Part shown: piece after piece, positions 11,897-24,689 of the stretch
Position numbering within the stretch: position 1 is the stretch's first letter
Layout: every line of letters starts with the position of its first letter
Assembly (NCBI RefSeq): GCF_040412425.1
Contig: NC_089767.1
Coordinates: 2,086,969 to 2,150,968, forward strand
Direction of reading: 5' to 3'
Source: Macrobrachium rosenbergii
Taxonomy: Eukaryota > Arthropoda > Malacostraca > Decapoda > Palaemonidae
DNA: 64,000 nucleotides
Notes under the pieces: model-generated
Database searches by the model: none
The model's input: only the letters and a program-made list of their open reading frames with translations
Told to the model about the DNA's origin: nothing
Made by a program: the position numbers and the translations under genes

Positions 11897-14800
11897 GGGT
11901 GGATTACTGTATTTTCGGTAACACTAACAACTAGGCATCTGATTCCCTGCCTGGGTCAATAGAGGACTACTGTATTTTAGATAATGTTACCAACTAGGCA
12001 ACGGATTCATTGCCTAGGTCAACAGAGGTTTACTGTATTTCGGGTACTACTGGCAACTAGGCACTTGATTCCCTGCCTAGGTTAACAGCGGCTTAATGTA
12101 TCTTAGATAATGCTGGCAACTAGGCACTTGATTCCCTGCCTAGGTTAACAGCGGCTTAATGTATTTCAGATAATGCTGGCAACTAGGCACTTGATTCCCT
12201 GCCTAGGTTAACAGCGGCTTAATGTATTTTAGATAATGCTGGCAACTAGGCACTTGATTCCCCACCTAGGTTAACAGCGGCTTAATGTATTTTAGATAAT
12301 GCTGGCAACTAGGCACTTAGGCACTTGATTCCCCGCCTAGGTTAACAGCGGCTTAATGTATTTTAGATAATGCTGGCAACTAGGCACTTGATTCCCTGCC
12401 TAGGTTAACAGCAGTTTAATGTATTTTAGATAATGCTGGCAACTAGGCACTTGATTCCCGCCCAGGTTAACAGCGGCTTAATGTATTTTAGATAATGCTG
12501 GCAACTAGGCACTTGATTCCCTGCCTGGGTTAACAGCAGCTTATGTATTTTTAGATAATGCTGGCAACTAGGCACTTGATTCCCTGCCTAGGTTAACAGC
12601 GGCTTAATGTATTTTAGATAATGCTGGCAACTAGGCACTTGATTCCCTGCCTAGGTTAACAGCGGCAATGTATTTTAGATAATGATAGGCACTTGATTCC
12701 CTGCCAACAGCGCACTTTTAGATTCCCTAGGCACTTGATTCCCTAGGTTAACAGCGGCTTAATGTATTTTAGATAATGCTGGCAACTAGGCACTTGATTC
12801 CCTGCCTAGGTTAACAGCGGCTTAATGTATTTTAGATAATGCTGGCAACTAGGCACTTGATTCCCTGCCTAGGTTAACAGCAGCTTAATGTATTTTAGAT
12901 AATGCTGGCAACTAGGCACTTGATTCCCTGCCTAGGTTAACAGCGGCTTAATGTATTTTAGATAATGCTGGCAACTAGGCACTTGATTCCCTGCCTGGGT
13001 TAACAGCAGCTTAATGTATTTTTAGATAATGCTGGCAACTAGGCATTGAACAGCGGCTTAATTCCCTGCCTAGGTTAACAGCGGCTTAATGTATTTTAGA
13101 TAATACTGGCAACTAGGCACTTGATTCCCTGCCTAGGTTAACAGCGGCTTAATGTATTTTAGATAATGCTGGCAACTAGGCACTTGATTCCCTGCCTAGG
13201 TTAACAGGGGCTTAATGTATTTTAGATAATGCTGGCAACTAGGCACTTGATTCCCTGCCTAGGTTAACAGGGGCTTAATGTATTTTAGATAATGCTGGCA
13301 ACTAGGCAATTGATTCCCTGCCCTAGGTTAACAGCGGCAATGTATTTTAGATAATGCTGGCAACTAGGCACTTGCTTCCCTGCCTGGGTTAACAGCGGCT
13401 TAATGTATTTTAGATAATGCTGGCAACTAGGCACTTGATTCCCTGCCTAGGTTAACAGCGGCTTAATGTATTTTTAGATAATGCTGGCAACTAGGCACTT
13501 GATTCCCTGCCTAGGTTAACAGTGGCTTAATGTATTTTAGATAATGCTGGCAACTAGGCACTTGATTCCCTGCCTAGGTTAACAGCGGCTTAATGTATTT
13601 TAGATAATGCTGGCAACTAGGCACTTGCTTCCCTGCCTAGGTTAACAGTGGCTTAATGTATTTTAGATAATGCTGGCAACTAGGCACTTGATTCCCTGCC
13701 TAGGTTAACAGCGGCTTACTGTATTTTTAGATAATGCTGGCAACTAGGCACTGATTCCCCCGATGCCTAGGTTAACAGCAGCTTAATGTATTTTAGATAA
13801 TGCTGGCAACTAAGCACTTGATTCCCTGCCTAGGTTAACAGCGGCTTAATGTATTTTAGATAATGCTGGCAACTAGGCACTTGCTTCCCTGCCTAGGTTA
13901 ACAGGGGCTTACTGTATTTTAGATAATGCTGGCAACTAGGCACTTGATTCCCTGCCTAGATTAACAGGGGCTTAATGTATTTCAGATAATGCTGGCAACT
14001 AGGCAATTGATTCCCTGCCTAGGTTAACAGCGGCTTAATGTATTTTAGATAATGCTGGCAACTAGGCACTTGCTTCCCTGCCTAGGTTAACAGCGGCTTA
14101 ATGTATTTTAGATAATGCTGGCAACTAGGCACTTGATTCCCTGCCTAGGTTAACAGCGGCTTAATGTATTTTAGATAATGCTGGCAACTAGGCACTTGAT
14201 TCCCTGCCTAGGTTAACAGCGGCTTAATGTATTTTAGATAATGCTGGCAACTAGGCACTTGATTCCCTGCCTAGGTTAACAGCGGCTTAATGTATTTTAG
14301 ATAATGCTGGCAACTAGGCACTTGCTTCCCTGCCTAGGTTAACAGCGGCTTAATGTATTTTAGATAATGCTGGCAACTAGGCACTTGATTCCCTGCCTAG
14401 GTTAACAGCGGCTTACTGTATTTTAGATAATGCTGGCAACTAGGCACTTGATTCCCTGCCTAGGTTAACAGTGGCTTATTGTATCTTAGATAATGCTGGC
14501 AACTAGGCACTTGATTCCCTGCCTAGGTCAACAGAGGCCTACTGTATTTTAAGTAATGCTAGTTACTAGGAACCTGATTCACAGCTTAGGTCAACAGAGG
14601 CCTACTGTACTTTAGGTAATGCTAGCACCTAGGCACCCGATTCCCTGCCTTGTTTAACAGAGGCTTCCTGCGTTTTAGGTGCTAGCAACTAGGCACTTGT
14701 TTCCCTGTGTAGGTCAATAGAGGCTCACTGTATTTTAGGTAGTGCCAACGACTAGCCACTTGATCACCTGCCTAAGTTAACAGATGCCTACTGTATTTCA

Positions 14801-15060
14801 AATAACAACAACAACCAGGCACTTGATTCCCTGCCTAGGTCAACAGATGCCTACTGTATTTTACCTAATGCTAGCAACTAGGTACCTGGATCAGTGCCTA
14901 GGTCAATAGAGGCCTACTGTATTTTAGGTAATGCTAGCAATTAGGCACCTGATTCAATACCTAGGTCAACAGAGGCTCACTGTATTTCAAGTAGTGCCAA
15001 TGGCTAGTCACTTGATTTCCTACGTTGGTCAACAGGGGCCTACTGTATTTTAGGCAACAC
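11897..15060. repeat. 63-bp satellite array, about 50 copies
   Basis: Head-to-tail array of a 63-bp unit with the landmarks aactaggcacttgattccct, gcctaggttaacagcggctt and aatgtattttagataatgct. Units between about 12060 and 14520 are nearly identical. Units at both edges (11897-12060 and 14520-15060) are strongly diverged in sequence and length. Two scrambled spots (about 12665-12745 and 13040-13070) contain partial units. There is no open reading frame and no spacer/repeat alternation. The homogeneous middle with decayed edges is as expected for unequal exchange. Confidence 0.95.
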
Positions 15061-15619
15061 ACCTTTATTATTTTGCTTTCAGCTGATCCAGAAGTCACAC
15101 TTTAATTTAGATGTTTTACGGTGCGCTTAAAGGAGCAACTCCCCATGTCATGATTCTTGTGAAACTTTACTTCTAATTACAAAGATGACCTCCAATTCTT
15201 GTTAGCAGGTTTCCACCTTGTTTCTTTTCATTTATTTCTAAAACCAACTTCTATTCATCAAATTCGAAGTGACTTCTCTCTTGAGCAATGCAGATCATCT
15301 TCAAATTGGTCTTTTTCTGTCCCTCTTGAAATGGCATAATATGCAGTCCGGAATGAAGATTGTAATCTGCTAAAAAAAAAAACCTTTACGTCTCATTCTG
15401 ACTGTTGCTTCGTCAGACATGACATGAGTAGGAAGCTGGCCAGACTCATTTTTAATGTCTTTCGGCTCTACCAGTAAAAGTCATAGTTAGACACAAATGG
15501 AATCAGAAATCAGATCACACGAGAATTTCATCCTGAGCCCTGATTCAGGCGGTTGTCCTAATCTAAGTGCTTTCGTTTCAATAAATCAAACAGAAAGTCT
15601 TTATGGTTACATGATACAT
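15061..15619. other. No recognisable gene
   Basis: Unique-looking AT-rich sequence with a short poly-A tract (15372-15382). Confidence 0.4.
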
Positions 15620-15878
15620 ATTATTAATAATAATAATAAAGATGGAAACTATTCCCATGGAACAAGCACAAAGGCGCCATTGACTTGAAATTCAAGCTTG
15701 CAAAGAATGTTGGTTTCAACCTCCCACCGCAGCAGACCCCACACTGCGGCAGTAACTGATCACGATAGAGAGCCAGTGATTTTTCGTCGCCCCGGGGGAG
15801 ACGCGAACCCCCCAACCCCGACCCCAACGACATCTGAGTGGCATGCCACGACACTATCTACTATACCAGCGGACCAGC
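15620..15878 (-). mobile_element. tRNA-derived SINE sharing its 3' tail with LINE R4
   Basis: Read on the minus strand, it starts with a tRNA-like head. A block ggtatagtagatagtg (complement of 15852-15867) corresponds to an A box, and GTTCGCGTC (complement of 15800-15808) to a B box. A body follows, then a tail at 15716-15628 (aagcttgaatttcaagtcaa, then cttgttccatggga) ending in irregular ATT units. That tail matches the 3' tail of the R4 LINE at 7694-7774, the hallmark of a SINE mobilised by a partner LINE. Confidence 0.7.
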
Positions 15879-16593
15879 GTCACTCCAAGAGGCTCTCGCA
15901 TTTCAAACTCCCGCTTTTCAGTCTCGGAGAATTTGGCGATGGGTGGATTCCAAAACACGTCTTTATTCAATAGTTATCCGTGTGTTTCATATGAATGAAT
16001 CGCTATACCAGCAGCTACTTAACCTAATGCATCGCATACTCATCAGCTTGCCAGCACCTGTTGCTAACAAAATTTGAAGACGAAATACAGGAAAATAAAA
16101 ACAATTACAAGAAACTTGTCCCAGTTAGGCGGTGGAATCATAACGCCTTCAGACATTTAACAGGGATAGAGTGGAGAGTACCCACAGCTGCCTGTCGAGA
16201 TTAACAACACGAGATATGAGACAAACATGGTCTCAAAAGCTTACTCATTTCCAGTATGTTTTACTGATTACACGAATCAACCGGTGGTATCTGCGTCACA
16301 GTACAGAGTACAGCTTTTTAAACTCTTGGACCTTTCGGAATGATGGGCCTTCGCGTGAATATGAGTCATAATTAGATGCACACAAACACTTTTTCAACCT
16401 TTTTACTATCGGCTCCAGATGAGAGAAAATTATCTTTGCCAAGTGCATTCCTTAACTGTTGAATCATGTATGAACTTCCTGTGCGGAGAATTTCCACTGA
16501 AGGTGTTTCATACACCTACACAGAAAGGTTATTAGCAATATGCTGAAGTTTCCTACACATCACGTGGCATTTACACCCCATCTTGCACGAACT

Positions 16594-16595
<2 letters not shown>
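15879..16595. other. No recognisable gene
   Basis: Short frames only. Confidence 0.4.

Positions 16596-16596
<1 letters not shown>

Positions 16597-16648
<52 letters not shown>
16597..16648. repeat. (GT)n microsatellite
   Basis: 26 GT units. Confidence 0.95.
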
Positions 16649-16650
<2 letters not shown>

Positions 16651-16879
16651 CATCTAAAGAACTACTAATTGGGAAGCGAAATTTACTAATCAAAAATATA
16701 TTCCCTATATATCTTTATAGTATTAAAAAGATAGTTTTTAATCAACCTAAAATTGTACAGGCTGAGGAAACTCATTGTTGAGATCACAAACACTTAAAGC
16801 ACCTGTGCAGGAGGCGGCCGCACGAATAATACCGTTTTTTAATATAATTTTTCAGCTAAGAAATTTAGTAAAATGGCCT

Positions 16880-17099
16880 ATATAATGCAGTACATGTGAG
16901 ATCATCTGAGAAATTTATCGAGATAATGTGAAATTCGCCGTCTTTTGTCTATATTTGTGCTTTGCATCTAAGGCGTCTCGTGGAGCTTGCGCCATGTTTA
17001 GTACCATACACTCCGGGATGAACGCAAAAACATAAAACAAAAGACGGTGGATTTCTTATTTCTTAGACCATCTCACATGTGTTGTATAATACACACCCT
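16880..17099. mobile_element. Foldback MITE
   Basis: Inverted arms: acatgtgagatcatctgag and cgccgtcttttgtctat on the left, with their near-complements acaaaagacggtgga and agaccatctcacatgtgt on the right. Arms are ~65-75 bp. The loop carries catgtttagtaccatacact, a motif related to the ends of the TIR element at 25195-26084. Confidence 0.65.
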
Positions 17100-17113
17100 T
17101 TCCTATATTACTT

Positions 17114-17370
17114 CCTCATTGGACCGGTTGGTATCGTTCTCGGATAGCACTCTGCTGGGCCCCCGTTCGAATCTCCGACCGGCCAATGAAGAATGAGAGA
17201 AATATACTTCTCGTCATAATGTGGTTCGGATTCCACAATAAGCAAAAGCTGTGGGTCCCGTTGCTAGGTAACCAACTGATTCTTAGCCACGTAAAATAAA
17301 TCTAATGCTTCGGGCCAGCCCTAGAAGAGCTGTTAATCAGCTTAGTGGTCTGGTTAAACTAAGGTATACT
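17114..17370 (+). mobile_element. R3: tRNA-derived SINE, copy 2
   Basis: Same structure as the copy at 8732, with a better B box, GTTCGAATC (17165-17173), and the 3' end tggttaaactaaggtatac. Confidence 0.8.
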
Positions 17371-17667
17371 TAACTTTCCTATGTTGTTTAACCAAAAAAT
17401 TACATTAATTACGGATATCTACCATATCTACGCGCGCCTTCTCCTTTACATTTATCCAAAATTAATATCACGGGGCATTATCAGCAATCACGCGAAGCTT
17501 TGCTGTCTCGAGGCAAGCAAGATTACGGAGGCTCCGAAACAGGCAATTGTCTCGGCCATAAAAATGTTATCTCAAATGAATACGTACAACGATAAGGTCT
17601 TGATAACATGAAATGCAGTGATTCGTTAAGTGTTTAGTCATATCTATCTGACTCAACCGAGTTCTGA
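17371..17667. other. No recognisable gene
   Basis: A 76-codon plus-strand frame (17381-17611) has no recognisable motif. Confidence 0.35.
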
Positions 17668-17996
17668 ATTGAATACAGAATTTGGGCCGAAGGCCAAGCA
17701 CTGGGACCTGTGAGGTCATTCAGCGCTGAAACGGAAATTGACAGGAAAATATTTGACAGAGAAAGGTTTGAAAGGTGCAGCAGCGGAAAACCTCAAAGCA
17801 GCTGAAGCACTATGAATCAATTGCTAGGAGAGGGTTGAGGAAAGTATGATGGAAGAAAGAGAATATGAAAGGAGGTATGGTAAAAGGAACGAAAGGGGTT
17901 GCAGCTAGGGGCCTAAGGAAGGGACGCTGCGAAGAACCTTAAATAATGCCTGCAGTGCACCGCATGAGGTGCACTGACGGCACTACCCCCATTCGG
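17668..17996 (+). repeat. R1 dispersed repeat, copy 3
   Basis: Starts gaattgaatacagaatttgg and ends at gcactaccccca. All internal landmarks are present. Confidence 0.85.
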
Positions 17997-18487
17997 GAAA
18001 ACTTAAAAGAGCCTGCACTTTCTGACACTCGACTTTTGACAATATCCTCCACTGGAAAGCTTTCAGGGAACCGCTGTGCGCCAAACTGAACGGTCCGTTG
18101 AGAAAACATCAGACATAAGATGACCTGAGATATTCTAGAATTAGCGAAGGAATGATGTAACAAGGCCCCAGAAAGGAAAGTTGAAAGGTGAAACGCCAAC
18201 GGACGTGAAGAACCATGAAAATGTCATCGCTAATGTCTTGTGTTCAGTAACAAAACCAGTTCCCCGGATGTCAGACATAAATATATTTGATGTGTAAAAA
18301 AACACCATATCGCGCTCCTCAGATATGTACAGGATCATCCCCAGTGATATTCTTGATAAGCAAGACGAATTGTGTCTGTAAAAAAATATACATACAAAAC
18401 TCACAGCTTTCGTCCATCCTCCTGTGGACTTAGTCACTGATCAATAGTTAAGTCCACAGAATGATTGACGAAAGCTACAAGCCTTTA

Positions 18488-18561
<74 letters not shown>
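18488..18561. repeat. (TA)n microsatellite
   Basis: About 36 TA units followed by degenerate tatat stretches. Confidence 0.95.
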
Positions 18562-18564
<3 letters not shown>

Positions 18565-18663
18565 TTATATATATCTTTTGCAGATACATATCGTCTTCCT
18601 AATCCTTCTGTACATATTTATATTTATCGCATGTAAGGTATGAATGCAATAAACAACATTAAA

Positions 18664-19032
18664 CAAGTAAAAAATGCGCCGAAGTTTCTTCAGCGCAGTC
18701 GAGTTTCTGTACAGCTTATAATCAAGGCCACCGAAAATAGATCTATCTTTCGGTGGTCCCGGTATAATGCTGTATGAGCCGCGGCCCATTAAACTTTATC
18801 CACTACCCAGTGGTGGCCTGTCCTATATCATCGCCAAAAGCACGATTATGGCTAATTTTATCCTTAAATAAAATGAAAACTACTAAGGCTAGAGGGCTGC
18901 AATTTGGTATGTTTGATGATTGGAGGGTGGATGATCAACATACCAACCTGCAGCCCTCTAGCCTTAGTGGTTTTTAAGATGCGGACGGACAGACAAAGCC
19001 GGCTCAATAGTTTTCTTTTGCAGAAAACTAAA
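18664..19032 (+). repeat. R2 dispersed repeat, copy 4
   Basis: Complete copy starting aacaagtaaaaaatgcgccg. The hairpin arms are at about 18876-18914 and 18938-18975. Confidence 0.85.
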
Positions 19033-19085
19033 ACTAAACTACATAGATGTTTAAAGTTTAAAGTTAACTTTGGGACATAGACCTA

Positions 19086-19352
19086 ATGCAATGTTATAAC
19101 TCCCCTCTTAAAGAACTTAAGCAAGTAGTGGTTTTGTACAATGAATCAGATGTTAGCGATTATCTTTATCTAGAGATTTATCAACACCACCTTATCTGGC
19201 TCGCTTACGTTAATGAAGTTCTCTCCACTCACCGTTCACTTAGATTGGAACATAAAAACGAGAAAACTTATCGTGCTGGTACACAAATAGCCTTAGAACA
19301 GCTTTATCTTAGATTGGCAGGTTGCTCAATGCGTTCTGATGTGAATGAATAA
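19086..19352 (+). other. 88-codon reading frame of unknown nature
   Basis: Open from ATG at 19086 to TAA at 19350-19352 and not made of simple repeats. The protein contains KELKQVVVLYNESDVSDYLY and ALEQLYLRLAGC. I do not recognise a family. It may be an exon or chance. It lies between two R2 copies and has no clear splice partners. Confidence 0.2.
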
Positions 19353-19612
19353 CACTTTTTATTTTCTTTGAATGTTACAGTAGGTACATGTAAAGTCTTC
19401 ATATGCACAGTAGTTGTTTTAACTTACTGTACTCAATAACGTTAAGTCTAACAGGTTAAACAGAGCAGTGGGCAGGGCAGAGCGAGTGTCCCTGGATTGT
19501 AAGGCACGGCAAGGGGCAACACTGTTAGGTCAGAGTGTCTCTGGGGAAAGGTGAGTGTGTACAGCTGTGTGGGAGAGAAAGTTGTAGCAGTGAGTATCTG
19601 GGCATACTATCA

Positions 19613-19962
19613 AACAAGTAAAAAATGCGCAATCGAGTTTTCTGTACAGCGTATAATGCTGTATGACACTTTCAGCTGCGGCCCATGAAACCCAGCCATA
19701 GTCCGGTGGTGGCCTGTGTTGTTGGTACCTATAGCGTGCCAGAAGTAGGAGTATGGCTAACTTTAACCTCAAATATAATAAAAACTACTGAGGCTAGAGG
19801 GCTGCAATTTGGTATGTTTGAGATTGGAGGGTGGATGATCAACATATCCAATTTGCAGCCTTCTAGCCTCAGTAGTTTTTAAGATCTGAGGGCGGACAGA
19901 AAAAGTGCAGACGGACAGGCAAAGCCGGCACAATAGTTTTCTTTTACAGAAAACTAAAAATG
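19613..19962 (+). repeat. R2 dispersed repeat, copy 5
   Basis: Starts aacaagtaaaaaatgcgc and ends ttttacagaaaactaaaa. The internal hairpin is present. Confidence 0.85.
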
Positions 19963-20174
19963 TGAAAAGACAGAGAGAAAAACGAGTTTGACATGTCTGT
20001 TTCTGAGCCTACTGTTTCTAAAATTTAAAGTAAGAGAGAAAGATTGTTGTTCTGTGACTAACTGGGTGTGGAGAACATGGAAGGGTTGTTGTGCTAGGTA
20101 ATTTGAATGCAAATGTAGGAGGCAGAGAAAGAGATGGTGTTGTTTGAAAGAGTGTGAAAGTGTTTTCAAGAAGA

Positions 20175-20515
20175 AACAAGTAAAAAATGTGCCAAAGTTT
20201 CTTCGGCACAATCAAGTTTTCTGTACAGTGTATAATGCCGTATGAAACTCTCAGCCATGGCCCACGAAACTTTCAGCCTAGGCCCGGTGGTGGTCTTCGT
20301 TGTCGGCACCTATAGCAGTGCCAGATGCATGATCATGGCTAACTTTAACCTTAAAATAAAAACCACTGAGGCTAGAGGGCTGCAATGGGCTATGTTTGAT
20401 GACTGGAGGGTGGAACATCTCAGGGCGGACAGACAGAAAAGTGCGGACAGAAAAAAGTGCGGACGGACAGACAAACAGCCATCTCAATGGTTTTCTTTAA
20501 CAGAAAACTAAAATT
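20175..20515 (+). repeat. R2 dispersed repeat, copy 6
   Basis: Starts aacaagtaaaaaatgtgcc. The second hairpin arm is deleted: after gatgactggagggtgga it jumps to catctcagggcggacag. Confidence 0.8.
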
Positions 20516-20699
20516 TGAGAGTAACTGTGAATAAGGAAGATGGAGCAATGAATGTTAATATGGATGTTGGAAGAACGGAAGCAGTTGATTCATGTGCCTA
20601 GGCCTATTTGGGAGCAAAAAACAGAGGATAGTCAGATGAGAGAGAAGATGAGTCATAGAATAGGCAAAACAAGAAATGTAGCAAAAATGTGTGTGCAAA

Positions 20700-20985
20700 A
20701 TTATTATTATCATTATTAAGAAGATGAGCCCTATTCATATGGAACAAGCCCACAGGGGCCACTGACTTGAAGTTCAAGCTTCCAAAGAATATGACGCTCA
20801 TTAAGAAGTAAGAGAAGGTAAAGGGAAATACAGAAAGAAGAGATCCCAGTTATCAAAAAAAAAAAGAAATAAATTAATAAATAGATAAAAATGTAATAAA
20901 ATGCAAAGAGAATAGTATTAGGGTAGTAATGCATTGCATTTTCGCTTGAACTTTTGAAGTTCCTATTGCACGACATGCTCAATGG
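20700..20985 (-). mobile_element. R4: LINE 3' end, second copy
   Basis: The complement matches the 7490-7858 element over the ORF2 end (ELQKFKRKCNALLP), the 3' UTR with its T-rich tract, and the tail aagcttgaacttcaagtcag. It ends in irregular (AAT) units. Upstream minus-strand sequence to about 21190 may be more of the same LINE. Confidence 0.65.
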
Positions 20986-21509
20986 GGTGAGTCTTGAACT
21001 GTCTATGGCAGAAAATGCAGAGATCCACTAAAAGGTTGTTGAGCCAGCTCTTCTTTACGGAACTCATGTTTGTTAGCTGAATGTGATTAAAATAAAAAAA
21101 AAAAGATTGAAACTGCTGATGTACTATATACTCATGTGAAGAATTGGTATGGTGAGAAATCTGAAGATATGTAAATGTGATAAAATTATTCATGTAATAA
21201 TTTGATGTGGCTTGGTCATGTAAATGGAATGGACGACAATAGGTTGGTGAAAGAGTATATCATATCCACAAGAATTATGGAAAAGAAAGAGAGGAAGGTC
21301 TACAAAAAGTGCAAGCAAGGCAGGGGATCTGGTGCAATGTCTGTGTGGGGGGGGGTTGCACCCTGCTGGTCGAGCCTTTCATGAGAATAATGCTTCACTC
21401 TGCATGTGAGTCATACATGATTCAGATTCACAAGTTTAAAAATGAATTTCTTATCTCTAGAGGGACCTCTGTGGGGGTGAGAACATCTTGTTGCTGGAGA
21501 AATGTATAA

Positions 21510-21523
21510 ACACACACACACAC

Positions 21524-21598
<75 letters not shown>
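21510..21598. repeat. (AC)n-(AT)n compound microsatellite
   Basis: Short (AC)8 (21510-21526) joined to about 35 AT units (21529-21598). Confidence 0.95.
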
Positions 21599-21601
<3 letters not shown>

Positions 21602-23482
21602 CAATCATCAATAGTCAAGCTGCAACCCTCGGTGGAAACGCATGATGCTACGGGCCCCAAGGCTCAAATACGGAACGCAGCCTGTTCAAAAATAAACTAC
21701 ATAATAATAATTTAAAAAATGTGATCAAACAAAACATTAAAACCAGACTTCTGAGCCTGGTCAGCTAAGATCCAGTGAACCTAATACTGAAACTTCTTAG
21801 TTCCAACAATGCGAGGAAGTGATTATTATTTTGGTCACTTTGAAACAACTACTAGAAAATTGTGTGGTATTGAAGCTCACATAGGAAAAGGCGTGACTTA
21901 GAATTAACAACGTCTATGCTATTACTGCCTAGTATATGGTACAATTAGGAAAGATCTGAAAGCACGCCCATGGAAGATCTGAATGCCATTTCGAAATAAA
22001 AAGAAATTTAAGTTAATGGAATCAAATTTTTAACCAACGACTTTAGACGCAGGCCAAAATAGTCTTCCTTTTCAAATGGCGTCTATCCTGGCTCAAGAAA
22101 CTTGAGAGAATTGGGAAAAGACGAAGCAATGAAAACGAAAAACAAAAGAAACTGATATGGGGAAGAGGGAGGACAAGGAATTAATAGTATGTAGTTGCAT
22201 GGCTTCTGGAAGCTGCACCTCAGTCTGGATGGTAGAAAATTCACGGACGAAACAAATCGTGACGGCGATTTCGTCTAGAAAAATAGACATCACCAATAAA
22301 CATGATGGTGTCTGTTATTTCTATTTAAAGAACGCTGCACAGTTATCGCTGCTGAAGACAGCATAAATCTGTCAGCGAGAATATCAGAATAACGAAACAC
22401 AAGGCACTGAAGGTGTGGTATGCTGGTAGGCAGATAAAATGGTCTTACTGTACACGTAATGAAGTTGCCAGTTAGTGATTTGTTCATTTTACTTCCAAGT
22501 TGACATAAAATTAACTGTGACAACGAAACCATAATCATGCCCGCCTTCGCTATATGCTTGTCATGATGACTGGGATGAACGCTGGCCTTGAAAATGGGAT
22601 TAATTCTTTCATGAGTGTTCGTTTTTTTCTCTAATTTATTTTCCTCTGTTGCTTGTCGTTACTTTCAATTTCGCAAGCTCTGTGTTTGCAACCACGGAAA
22701 TGTTTTACGACAGAGTGATGAAAGTTATAGGTTTTATACAGACTCTTTTATGACAATTGTTAGAATCAGTCTCTCGGCGTCCAGAGTTCACGAAATTGTT
22801 AAACATCCGGGACAAAGGAGCAAACGTGGTGTTATCACCTCTGGGAGGATATACCTCGAGTAGAGCGAACACCATCCGTTGTCGTGCGGCAGGCTGCGCC
22901 GAATGCGCTGCGCCCTCTTTGTAGTACCAGTTAATGCTGTGATCTTTTCTACACTGTTTATACTTTAGCTAAAAGGGGACCTGATTGTTACAGAAGTATA
23001 ACAAAGCTGAAGAAGATCTTAAAATGGACGTTAAACAAGTAAGTGTTTACCGTCTGCACAGCGCAATTGTAGAAATGTATATTTCAACATCGCCACTTTG
23101 AACTGAACTTGTCCTTGAAGCATGACTACCATAGCGTTTATGCCGGTTGGTGCTGTACTTTTATAAAAATATTTTTTCTCATATCATCTGATTAGTTAAT
23201 TGAAGATATTTTTTCTCATATATCATCTGATTGATTAACTGATTTGTGGCAATTAGAATTGGCGTGACAACATCTAAGTTATTGATGCCGCAATAAAATT
23301 AAATAGGAAATTATAAAGATAAATAAACAAATGCTATAAAAAGAGTTTTTATGCGGTGCGTAATAAAAAAAAAAAATGGGCGAGATTATATTACAACGCA
23401 GATTTGTAAACACGAAATGTGACACTATAATATGATACAAATGTTGTAAATACCGGTGTCCGTGAGGTGGTAACTTGTAGTC
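21599..23482. other. No recognisable gene
   Basis: 1.9 kb of mixed-composition sequence. The frames at 22157-22366 and 22615-22863 lack recognisable motifs or splice context. Confidence 0.35.
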
Positions 23483-23694
<212 letters not shown>

Positions 23695-23972
23695 CAATAG
23701 TGAAAAGGATTACTGTACGCTTGAGATATGACTCACGACGACTTAAAATTGATATACATTGAAGACGATGTGCTAAAATGGTTTAAGCGCTATTTCACTC
23801 GTACAAATATTTTTAGTACGAAGCCAAAACTGTAATAGATCTACCTTCAAACTCTGCTAGGAGGGGCAACGCTGCTGAATTATCATGGATTATGAAATTA
23901 TACAAAGCTAAGTATTTTTTTTTTGGGATACGTGCACTGTTTTACCTGAGAAAAATAAGAATTGTGTATATG

Positions 23973-23975
<3 letters not shown>

Positions 23976-24021
<46 letters not shown>

Positions 24022-24039
24022 TTCAGGTGAATATATATA

Positions 24040-24110
<71 letters not shown>
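23976..24110. repeat. Two (TA)n tracts around a short spacer
   Basis: (TA)n at 23976-24016 and about 24031-24102, separated by attttttcaggtgaa, ending in a few AC units. Confidence 0.9.
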
Positions 24111-24111
<1 letters not shown>

Positions 24112-24201
24112 TGTATATTCGTCTGAAAATTTTTCTTCTTTAGACTGGATAGATCTTTACAACGGATGAGCATGCTAGCCCAGTGCCCTTTGATTGACTT
24201 C

Positions 24202-24468
24202 CCGTAGGGGCTTAGTACCGTCAGTACACCTCACGCGGTGCACTGTTGGCATTACTTAAGGTTCTGTGCAAAGTCTCTTCGGCCCCTAGCTGCAAACCCT
24301 TTCATTCCTTTTACTGCATCTCCATTCATATTCTTTCTTCCGTCTTACTTTCCACCATCTTCTAACAACTGTTTCAAAGTACAACTGAGAGGTTTTCCTC
24401 CTGTTACACTTCTTATCTTACTATATTTTCCTTGAAGCGCTGAATGATCTCATAGATCCCAGGGGTTA
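24202..24468 (-). repeat. R1 dispersed repeat, copy 4
   Basis: Reverse copy from cccgtaggggcttagtaccg through ttcggcccctagctgcaaac to cgctgaatgatctcatagat. Confidence 0.85.
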
Positions 24469-24689
24469 CCCTTTGTAATTTTCTATCTATCTGTCTATCT
24501 TTTCCTAAGCCCATCAGCTGCTATCTTTTCCTAAGCCCATCAGCTGCTATAGGCCTGTCTATAATCCTTCATTCAGGCGTCAGTGCCCACAGTAAAATTA
24601 ACATCTATAGAACAGCTTCCCCAAATTACTGTCAGACTTCGTCTGCTAAGTTAAACCCCTACACGTAACGGGACTGTAGTAACTGATTT

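Noticed and set aside
11897..15060. CRISPR-like array
   Set aside because: The units are contiguous 63-bp satellite repeats without variable spacers, in a eukaryotic setting.
17165..17173. tRNA gene suggested by the B box GTTCGAATC
   Set aside because: The surrounding 75 nt do not fold into a proper cloverleaf, and the unit recurs as a 260-bp SINE.
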